In this document: piece by piece, positions 1-5,081 of the stretch | Numbering within the stretch: position 1 is the stretch's first letter | How the letters are laid out: each line of letters opens with the position of its first letter | Source: Chloroflexota bacterium | Lineage (GTDB): Bacteria; Chloroflexota; UBA4733 | DNA: 5,081 bases | Assembly: GCA_025449435.1 (NCBI GenBank) | Contig: JANWJO010000192.1 | Span: forward strand, 1-5,081 | Direction: 5' to 3' | Notes under the pieces: model-generated | Database searches by the model: none | Told to the model about the DNA's origin: nothing | What the model saw: only the letters and a program-made list of their open reading frames with translations | Position numbers and translations under genes: made by a program

Positions 1-777
1 GTGCTCGCCGCTGGTCCACCACCGCAAGATGGCCGCAAGCGCTGCCAATGGCAGAACGACCAACGTGGTGACCTTCGTGAGCACCGCCAGGCCAATCATT
101 ACCCCCAGCAAGATACTGAATCGCCAGCCTGCACCCTCTTGGACCCACCTCACGAGCAGCACCACCGTCAGTGTGATCAACATGTCGCCCAGCGCATCGT
201 TATTGATCGCTGCCGTGAGGTTGATGTGCATCGGCACAAAGGCAACAAAGGCAGCGCTGCCCAGGGCCAGCACGGTCTCACCGGGCAGCAGCAAACGCGC
301 AAGCCACCACGTCCCAAGGATGGTTCCCACGCCGAACACAAGCGACAGCGCCCGCAACGCATCCACCTGCTGCTTGAGCGCCAACCCACGTGTCAAGGTG
401 TGCAGTACTGCCCCAACCAGGTAATACAACGGCGGCTGGTGTGACTCGTACTGGATAGGCGAAATGTCGCTGCCAGGCGGAAACCTTGCTGACTTCAGCC
501 GGTCGACCAGTTGTTGCGCGTCATCACCTTTCCGCAGAATCGGTAGTGACTGCTCCGAAGCGAGATGCACGATGTAATTCCAATGTGCCGGCTCGTCCGG
601 GTTGTCCCAGGCCGGTGTGACGCGGGCCCAGGCTATGCCCAATGCGAGATAGATGAGCACGATGGCCAGCAGCGCCAGGAGTTGCACGGGTAGCGACATA
701 GCGTGCCCTGTCGCTGACGCATCCTTGGCCAGCGGAGCGGGCTGTGGGTTGGGAACACTAGCCAGCGAGTTGATCAC
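1..777 (-). CDS. Integral-membrane glycosyltransferase-like protein (GT-C / DUF2142 type), 3' end cut off
   Basis: The 259 visible residues form a multi-pass membrane protein that continues beyond the window edge. A transmembrane helix (about residues 31-51) is followed by the loop motif WDNPDEPAHW (57-66). Its acidic pair resembles the first extracytoplasmic loop of GT-C transferases, and the PDEPAH form resembles DUF2142 proteins. HQPPLYYL (113-120), typical of PMT/ArnT-like and DUF2142 proteins, opens the next helix. Further hydrophobic segments lie at about 144-164, 168-185, 199-212 and 220-251, with INNDAL at 191-196. Proteins of this type usually use a polyprenyl-phosphate-linked sugar outside the cytoplasmic membrane; the acceptor cannot be told. 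The GTG start (777-775) overlaps the upstream TGA as GTGA, suggesting translational coupling. An ATG at 699-697 (residue 27), with AGGG 6 nt upstream, is an alternative start just before the first helix. The family type is well supported; the exact family and substrate are inference. Confidence 0.82.
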   Translation of the reverse strand, partial: MINSLASVPNPQPAPLAKDASATGHAMSLPVQLLALLAIVLIYLALGIAWARVTPAWDNPDEPAHWNYIVHLASEQSLPILRKGDDAQQLVDRLKSARFPPGSDISPIQYESHQPPLYYLVGAVLHTLTRGLALKQQVDALRALSLVFGVGTILGTWWLARLLLPGETVLALGSAAFVAFVPMHINLTAAINNDALGDMLITLTVVLLVRWVQEGAGWRFSILLGVMIGLAVLTKVTTLVVLPLAALAAILRWWTSGEH

Positions 778-1562
778 GTGCCTGCCCCGCTGCCGTAGCG
801 CCCCGCTCGGGCATTGAGCCTGATGCGGAGAACGTCAAGGAACATCCTTCGGGAGTCACTCACCAAGCGCACCTTGGTACCTTTCCCGTAGTACCAGTCC
901 ACGCCAACTTCTTTGACGCGGTAACCGGCGCGTTGCGCCACGAACAGCAGCTCGGTGTCGAAGCCGGTAACGAAGCCACCGCGCACGAGCGGCGCATCGG
1001 CGCCATACACGAGCATCCGTTGGAACAGGTCTTGTGCCACCGGGGTCCGGAACGCCTTGAAGCCACATTGGGCATCGCGGATATCGGGCAACAGCATACG
1101 GCTATACAGAAAGTTATACGCACGACCCACAAGGTGGCGATACGCCGGTTCGCCGTGCCGTTTGGCGCCCTCGCCTTCACGGCTGCCAAAGGCCACATCA
1201 AAGCCCTGGCCCAACGTCAGGAGCAAGCGCTCAATTTGCTCGATCGGCACCGACAGGTCAGCATCGGAGAATGCTACGAGTGCCGTCCGTGCCGCCATAA
1301 TGCCAGTGCGCACCGCAAAGGCCTTGCCTCGATGATCGTTCTCGATGATGCGCAGGCGAGGCTCGAGGTCTGCCTGCACCGTGCATTGTGCGACAGTAGC
1401 GTCAGCGCTGCCGTCATCGACCACGGTCACGGCCCAGTCGTAGCGTTGCTGGCGAAAGTAGGCGAGGACTCGCTCCAGGTTCGCGGGCAATCGGTTGGCT
1501 TCATTGTACGCAGGGATGACGAGCGTGAGTGATGGCAGCGTGCTCACGAGGAGGTCACGCAT
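774..1562 (-). CDS. ALG5-like family 2 glycosyltransferase (polyprenyl-phosphate sugar synthase)
   Basis: This 262-residue GT-A fold enzyme most resembles dolichyl-phosphate beta-glucosyltransferase (ALG5/DPG synthase). Such enzymes transfer a sugar from a nucleotide donor to a polyprenyl phosphate at the cytoplasmic membrane face. Visible motifs are IPAYNEANRLP (16-26), VVDDGSAD (47-54, nucleotide binding), RGKA (78-81), the metal-binding SDADLSVP (99-106), GSR (126-128), DAQCGFK (163-169), FDTELL (201-206) and the late WYYGKGTKV (223-231). It has no C-terminal membrane helices, unlike the longer DPM/GtrB-type proteins. The ATG start lies 3 bp after the upstream TAA, and no strong Shine-Dalgarno sequence is visible, so translation may depend on the gene before it. 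The following gene, a membrane sugar transferase overlapping by 4 bp, is the natural user of the lipid-linked sugar. The family call is firm; glucose as the sugar is only a family-based guess, and the lipid in a bacterium would more likely be undecaprenyl phosphate. Confidence 0.9.
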   Translation of the reverse strand: MRDLLVSTLPSLTLVIPAYNEANRLPANLERVLAYFRQQRYDWAVTVVDDGSADATVAQCTVQADLEPRLRIIENDHRGKAFAVRTGIMAARTALVAFSDADLSVPIEQIERLLLTLGQGFDVAFGSREGEGAKRHGEPAYRHLVGRAYNFLYSRMLLPDIRDAQCGFKAFRTPVAQDLFQRMLVYGADAPLVRGGFVTGFDTELLFVAQRAGYRVKEVGVDWYYGKGTKVRLVSDSRRMFLDVLRIRLNARAGRYGSGAGT

Positions 1563-1565
1563 CGC

Positions 1566-2528
1566 TTAGCGCGTCTGCCTGGTCAGGAGCGCATCAATTT
1601 CCGCGTCGGGCACAGATTGCGCACGTTGCATCCGGCGACGCCAGGCGAGGGCGTCGGGCAAGGCCGCAACGGCTGCTGCCTGCCCGCGTAAGCGAGCACG
1701 AGCGGCAGGTTCTCGGGCATGGCGAGCGGCCGTTACGGCAAGCTTAAGCTGCTCAGCGACCATTATTGGCAAGTAGCGCCGGAACAGGCTGCGCGGCATA
1801 TTCTTGATAAACACCAGGGGGAAGTTGCGCCCGCAAGCATAGGAAGCGAACGCTCCACCTCCAGTGGCGCTGCCGTGGTGGTATATCACGGCCCTGGCGG
1901 CGTAGCGGCAGCGCCAGCCCAGCAGGTGCGCGCGAAACGCCCAGTCAACGTCCTCCAAATACGACCCCAAGTGCTCGTCAAACGGGCCGACCTCGTCAAT
2001 CGCGGTGCGACGGTACAGCGCAGCGGCGCCCATCGCGCTAAACACCCAACTGTCGGTATCGAACTGGCCACTGTCGGCTTGCCACACGCCCCGGTTGCCC
2101 GGTACGCCATTGGGCTGATAGAAGTCGCCGGCGGAATTGATGGTGTGCCGGTCGCTCAGGAAGACCACCTTGCTCGCTACCGATCCCGCCGACGGTTCGC
2201 GCTCCAGTGCGGCCGTAAGCTCACGAAGCCACTCAGCCGTGGCAACCGTGTCGTTATTGAGCAGGGCTACCGCGTCACCACTTGCGTGATCCAGGCACGC
2301 ATTGAAGGCAGCGGCGATGCCTGGACGATTCCCCAACTGCACCCAGCGTACGCCGGGAAAGCCACGCTCTGCGACGTCCTGTGAATCGTCACTCGAGGCA
2401 CTGTCCACCACGACGACCTCGTCGGGTTGCCGTGTTTGATGGCGCAGTGCATCCAAGCATGGGCCGAGGAACTTGGCTCCATTCCAGTTAGGAATGGTCA
2501 CACTCACTCGCAGCGGCGCATCCTCCAT
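1566..2528 (-). CDS. Family 2 glycosyltransferase, WbbL/rhamnosyltransferase-like
   Basis: A complete 320-residue soluble GT2 enzyme of the type often annotated as rhamnosyltransferase, adding a sugar from a nucleotide donor to a growing surface glycan in the cytoplasm. Motifs in order are IPNWNG (12-17), VVDSASSDDS (40-49), GIAAAFN (70-76), the DXD-equivalent LLNNDT (89-94), GAAALYRR (167-174), GPFDE (181-185), the catalytic-base-type EDVDW (192-196) and HHGSAT (217-222). The basic, alanine-rich C-terminal part has the RNFPLVFIKNMP pattern common in this group. It is the first gene of a three-gene minus-strand set, with 3 bp to the next start. The ATG at 2528-2526 is chosen because the sugar-binding strand begins at residue 8; no good Shine-Dalgarno precedes it, so a leaderless or weakly initiated message is possible. 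GTG at codon 8 is an unlikely alternative. The GT2 call is firm; the sugar and linkage cannot be read from sequence. Confidence 0.9.
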   Translation of the reverse strand: MEDAPLRVSVTIPNWNGAKFLGPCLDALRHQTRQPDEVVVVDSASSDDSQDVAERGFPGVRWVQLGNRPGIAAAFNACLDHASGDAVALLNNDTVATAEWLRELTAALEREPSAGSVASKVVFLSDRHTINSAGDFYQPNGVPGNRGVWQADSGQFDTDSWVFSAMGAAALYRRTAIDEVGPFDEHLGSYLEDVDWAFRAHLLGWRCRYAARAVIYHHGSATGGGAFASYACGRNFPLVFIKNMPRSLFRRYLPIMVAEQLKLAVTAARHAREPAARARLRGQAAAVAALPDALAWRRRMQRAQSVPDAEIDALLTRQTR

Positions 2529-2693
2529 GAGCCCGGCGCACCGGCCCGCACCGGTTGCCTGCCGCTGCGCGCTTGCGGGCTACGAACTGTCGCCCTGCAC
2601 CCTGGCGCCGGTGGCGTACAGCTACCCGTCGCTGCTCCGTCGGTACTCTATCATGATGACCATGCGCACATCTCCAGCGTAAAGGGGTCCCCA
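2529..2693. promoter_or_regulatory. Divergent intergenic region between the glycan operon and the S41/dynamin genes
   Basis: These 165 bp separate two outward-reading gene sets and must hold the promoter of each unless transcription starts elsewhere. No convincing -35/-10 pair is visible on either strand. TATCAT (2649-2654) is a possible plus-strand -10 element, giving a leader of about 33 nt before the TTG at 2694, but no -35 match lies 16-18 bp upstream. It overlaps the perfect 8-bp palindrome ATCATGAT (2650-2657). Near the glycan operon start are two direct copies of GCACCGG (2538-2544 and 2548-2554), 10 bp apart. That the region is regulatory follows from gene orientation; the individual elements are guesses. 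Confidence 0.35.
2681..2687 (+). promoter_or_regulatory. Ribosome binding site that fixes the S41 peptidase start
   Basis: AAAGGGG ends 6 nt before TTG at 2694-2696. It is the only good Shine-Dalgarno match ahead of a possible start in this frame near the signal anchor, and there is no in-frame ATG or GTG between it and the far upstream part of the open frame, which overlaps the divergent gene. It therefore decides for the TTG start. Confidence 0.65.
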
Positions 2694-3959
2694 TTGCAGC
2701 GCTCCTGGCGTATTTTGCTCACAGCTATTGGCGCGACGCTGATCGCTCTGATCGCCTTTGTGGCCGGCGTGGCCGCCGCGCCGGCTGTACGCGTCACGGT
2801 TACAGGCACCTCGCAAACCACCGAAGCCAGCAACGTGGTGCAACAGTTCGAAGTGTTCTGGCAAGTGTGGAACCTGGTAACGTCCAACTATGTCGACCGC
2901 TCCAAGGTCAATGTCAGCGTCATGACCACCGGCGCCATACGCGGCATGCTCGGCACGCTCGATGACCCTGGCCACACGCGTTACCTGACGCCTGCCGAGT
3001 ACACCAGCCAGGAAAATAGCTTGGAGGGCCGTTTTACTGGCATCGGCGTCTCCATCGAACAGCGCGAGTCGTCGATCGTCATTCAGCAGGTGTATGCGCA
3101 GTCGCCGGCCGCCGGCGCAGGAGTCCGGCTGGGCGACACTATCCTGGCCATTAACGGCAAGTCGACCCAAGGCATGTCGGTTGGCGATGCCAGCACGTTG
3201 ATCCGTGGGCCAGAAGGCACCACCCTGACCCTGGACGTGAAGCATCCTGGTGATCAAGCAAGCCAGACGCTCACGCTAACGCGCAAGGCCATTCATCTCA
3301 CCTCGGTCGAGTGGCAAATGCTGCCGGACACGCACGTAGCCGATGTGGCGATCACCTCGTTTAGCGATGGCACGGCGGCGAGCTTGCGCCAGGCACTGAC
3401 AGCAGCAAAGGCACAAGGCGCCGCAGGGTACATCGTGGATGTGCGCGATAACCCCGGCGGGTTGCTCGATGAATCGGTGGGAGTGACGAGTCTGTTTCTC
3501 TCGACGGGAACGGTGCTTTACCAGCGCGATGCCAATGGCAACGAGACGCGCTATGGCGTCGAATCCGGCGCAGTGGATACAGCTAGCCCGGTGGTCGTGC
3601 TCATCAACCATAACACGGCCAGTGCAGCGGAGATCTTCGCGGCGGCGATGCGAGACAACCACCGCGGGCAACTCCTCGGCACTACCACGCTGGGTACGGG
3701 GACCGTGCTGTCAACCTATCGACTCGTAGATGGCTCCGCCCTGTTGCTTGGCACCTTGGAGTGGTTAACGCCAGACAAGCAATCGCTGTGGCGCAATGGC
3801 GTTGCTCCGACCATAGCGGTGTCGCCGCCCGCCAACACCACGACGTTCCGGCCGGAGACCCTGGAGTTTCCTGTTGCGTCAGCAACCGTCTGGGGATTAC
3901 AGGACCCCATCCTCGCCAAGGGGTTGGATGTCCTGCAGACCGCTCTGGCCACAAAGTAA
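2694..3959 (+). CDS. S41-family C-terminal-processing peptidase homologue lacking the catalytic lysine
   Basis: With the TTG start this is a 421-residue CtpA/Tsp-like protein. It has a short basic N-terminus and a signal-anchor or signal peptide (hydrophobic 7-29), so the rest lies outside the cytoplasm. Next come the family's N-terminal helical region with LDDPGHT (89-95), a PDZ domain (about 113-195; GIGV 116-119, GVRLGD 143-148) and the S41 core with DVRDNPGG (249-256) and NTASAAEIF. Family members cleave proteins near the C-terminus with a Ser-Lys dyad. Here Ser310 and Asp321 (Ser+11) match E. coli Tsp Ser430 and Asp441, but the lysine position, Ser+25, is Thr335 in the stretch LGTGTVL where GKG is usual. 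The reading frame is intact on both sides, so this is a substitution and not a frameshift. The open frame extends upstream to 2427 but would overlap the divergent gene; TTG 2694 has a good ribosome binding site. Proteolytic activity is uncertain; family membership is not. Confidence 0.9.
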   Translation: MQRSWRILLTAIGATLIALIAFVAGVAAAPAVRVTVTGTSQTTEASNVVQQFEVFWQVWNLVTSNYVDRSKVNVSVMTTGAIRGMLGTLDDPGHTRYLTPAEYTSQENSLEGRFTGIGVSIEQRESSIVIQQVYAQSPAAGAGVRLGDTILAINGKSTQGMSVGDASTLIRGPEGTTLTLDVKHPGDQASQTLTLTRKAIHLTSVEWQMLPDTHVADVAITSFSDGTAASLRQALTAAKAQGAAGYIVDVRDNPGGLLDESVGVTSLFLSTGTVLYQRDANGNETRYGVESGAVDTASPVVVLINHNTASAAEIFAAAMRDNHRGQLLGTTTLGTGTVLSTYRLVDGSALLLGTLEWLTPDKQSLWRNGVAPTIAVSPPANTTTFRPETLEFPVASATVWGLQDPILAKGLDVLQTALATK

Positions 3960-3983
3960 ACTGAGGGCTTGCGGAGGAATGGG

Positions 3984-3992
3984 AGGGGGAGG
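3984..3992 (+). promoter_or_regulatory. Purine-rich ribosome binding site of the dynamin-like gene
   Basis: AGGGGGAGG lies 2 nt before GTG 3995 and 8 nt before the in-frame GTG 4001. The overlapping GGGAGGGG (3981-3988) gives 6 nt spacing to GTG 3995. The purine run therefore serves either start, which differ by two residues, and does not decide between them. Confidence 0.6.
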
Positions 3993-3994
3993 AC

Positions 3995-5081
3995 GTGAGT
4001 GTGACGACTTCTGGCTCCTTCCGCCGGGAGCCCATCCAGCAGCGGACGGCGCGCCTGCTCAAAGCCGCCATCGCCCAAGCGCACGATGCCAGCCTTCCCG
4101 AGCCGCCTCAGCGCGTGGTCGAGTTGCAGCAGACATTGGAGCGCAACGAGTATGACGTTCTCGTGGTTGGCGAGGCGAAGCGTGGCAAGAGCAGTTTCAT
4201 TAACGGCCTACTAGGGCGCGACGTCTTGCCCACCGGCGTGGCTCTATCGACCAGCCAGGTCTTCCAGGTTCGGAAGCGGGAGCCAGAGGCCTACCGCCTG
4301 CGGTTCGTGGACGGCACGACCCGCCCGATTAGCATCGAAGAACTCAAGCAGTATGGCGCTCAGGGAGATGGCGCGTCCGGCCCATCCGCCGGTGACGGCA
4401 AGGCCGTCGAACTCATCGAGGTGGACCTTCCCGGCGGCCTCCTGCCTGATGGCGTGGTAATGATCGACACGCCAGGCTTGGGCTCCTTGTATGCCGAACA
4501 CGCGGTGATCACGAACCGCTATGTGGCACAGGCGCACGCGGTGATCTTTGTGATGGATGCCACCAGCCCCTTGACCGAAGATGAGTTGCAGTTCCTCGAG
4601 CGCATCGTGGGAGTCACATCGAGTGTCTTTTTCGTGATGACCAAAATCGACATGTTTCGGGAGGATCATTGGAGTGCCATCCAGCAGCGCAACGAAGAGC
4701 TGCTGACATCTCGTTTGGGCACGAGGCTCCCACCGCCCAAAGTATGGCCCATATCCAACCGCCGGCTGTTGCGGGCGGTGCAGCATACCGATAGCGATGC
4801 ACTCGCCGCTCGCCATGAAGCGGTAAAAAGCGAGACGGCCGCCTTTCTCACCTACATATCAGCCTGGCAACCCTGCGCCGAGGCAGTCATCACCGTCGAG
4901 GCGCTGCACGACGTCGGCGAACGCATCCTGGGCGAGCGTCTGGCGGAGGTCACCGAAGAGGGGAAGCGTCGAGCTGCCGAGTTGCAGCGCAAGCGCCAAG
5001 CGTTTCAGCTGCGCTGGAGCCCTGGTGGCCAGCAACGGCAAGAACTCTTGAATACCATCGCCCTGAGGGTTGCACAGGGTA
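3995..5081 (+). CDS. Bacterial dynamin-like GTPase, 3' end cut off
   Basis: The 362 visible residues are the N-terminal part of a dynamin-superfamily large GTPase. After a helical leader (about 10-50) come G1 GEAKRGKSS (59-67), a G2 region LPTGVALSTS (78-87) with the probable conserved Thr86, G3 DTPG (158-161), G4 TKID (216-219) and a probable G5 at PISN (252-255). A Gly/Ser-rich loop (about 124-136) lies between G2 and G3. From about 298 a charged helical stretch begins the stalk; the rest of the stalk and any membrane-inserting paddle lie beyond the window. Relatives bind GTP, assemble on membranes and remodel, fuse or repair them, and some have been tied to phage resistance. The start is GTG 3995 or GTG 4001; the frame is closed by a stop at 3962-3964. 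It follows the S41 gene by 35 bp without a terminator-like hairpin, so co-transcription is likely. Superfamily is firm; cellular role is unknown. Confidence 0.9.
   Translation, partial: MSVTTSGSFRREPIQQRTARLLKAAIAQAHDASLPEPPQRVVELQQTLERNEYDVLVVGEAKRGKSSFINGLLGRDVLPTGVALSTSQVFQVRKREPEAYRLRFVDGTTRPISIEELKQYGAQGDGASGPSAGDGKAVELIEVDLPGGLLPDGVVMIDTPGLGSLYAEHAVITNRYVAQAHAVIFVMDATSPLTEDELQFLERIVGVTSSVFFVMTKIDMFREDHWSAIQQRNEELLTSRLGTRLPPPKVWPISNRRLLRAVQHTDSDALAARHEAVKSETAAFLTYISAWQPCAEAVITVEALHDVGERILGERLAEVTEEGKRRAAELQRKRQAFQLRWSPGGQQRQELLNTIALRVAQG

Noticed and set aside
1..444. Plus-strand open frames at the left edge
   Set aside because: The minus-strand frame here encodes a coherent multi-pass membrane protein, while the plus-strand products are Gln/His/Arg-rich and lack recognisable features.
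933..1532. 199-codon open frame on the plus strand
   Set aside because: It is antisense to the ALG5-like gene, which has all its catalytic motifs; no family resemblance is visible in the antisense product.
1719..2384. 221-codon open frame on the plus strand
   Set aside because: It lies wholly antisense to the rhamnosyltransferase-like GT2 gene, whose motifs are all intact. The translation has no recognisable domain and is rich in Arg, Ala and Val as expected for a GC-rich shadow frame.
2427..2693. Upstream extension of the S41 reading frame
   Set aside because: It would overlap the first 102 bp of the divergent GT2 gene and place about 89 unrelated residues before the signal anchor, without a ribosome binding site.
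2622..3257. 211-codon open frame on the minus strand
   Set aside because: It is antisense to the signal anchor and PDZ part of the S41 gene; the low-complexity Arg/Ala/Gly/His product looks like a shadow.
3979..3981. ATG with GGAGGA just upstream as a start between the S41 and dynamin genes
   Set aside because: It is in a different frame from the dynamin-like gene, the spacing from the purine run is too short, and its product has no recognisable content.
3960..3994. Possible terminator between the S41 and dynamin-like genes
   Set aside because: The 35-bp gap is purine-rich with no inverted repeat and no T-run, so no intrinsic terminator is supported.
4244..4816. 190-codon open frame on the minus strand
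   Set aside because: It lies opposite the GTPase domain of the dynamin-like gene, whose G1, G3 and G4 motifs are clear; no domain is seen in the antisense product.

Overview
The window is high-GC bacterial DNA with densely packed genes and no RNA genes, mobile elements or CRISPR repeats that I can see. Two gene sets diverge from a 165-bp intergenic region (2529-2693). No taxonomic marker is present. The mix of a multi-membrane sugar transferase, two family 2 glycosyltransferases, a signal-anchored S41 peptidase and a dynamin-like GTPase, with GTG and TTG starts, would fit a free-living bacterium such as a member of the Chloroflexota, but this is a weak inference.

Left arm (minus strand, read 2528 to 1): three tightly packed genes make a probable surface-glycan operon. 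The first is a WbbL/rhamnosyltransferase-like GT2 (1566-2528). The second, 3 bp downstream, is an ALG5-like polyprenyl-phosphate sugar synthase (774-1562). The third is an integral-membrane protein of the GT-C/DUF2142 type (1-777, cut by the window edge), whose GTG start overlaps the previous stop by 4 bp. A plausible division of labour is that the soluble GT2 extends a glycan on the cytoplasmic side, the ALG5-like enzyme loads a sugar on a lipid phosphate, and the membrane transferase uses that lipid-linked sugar outside the membrane.

Right arm (plus strand): an S41-family C-terminal-processing peptidase homologue (2694-3959), probably starting at a TTG with a strong ribosome binding site, is followed after 35 bp by a dynamin-family GTPase (3995 to beyond 5081, cut by the window edge). 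There is no terminator between them, so they are probably co-transcribed.

The most notable point is in the S41 protein. Its catalytic serine (310) and the conserved aspartate (321) are in place, but the position of the general-base lysine, 25 residues after the serine, is threonine (335). It is either a pseudo-protease, which may bind peptides through its PDZ domain, or a member of a subfamily with altered catalysis. Its linkage to a membrane-remodelling GTPase deserves a second look.
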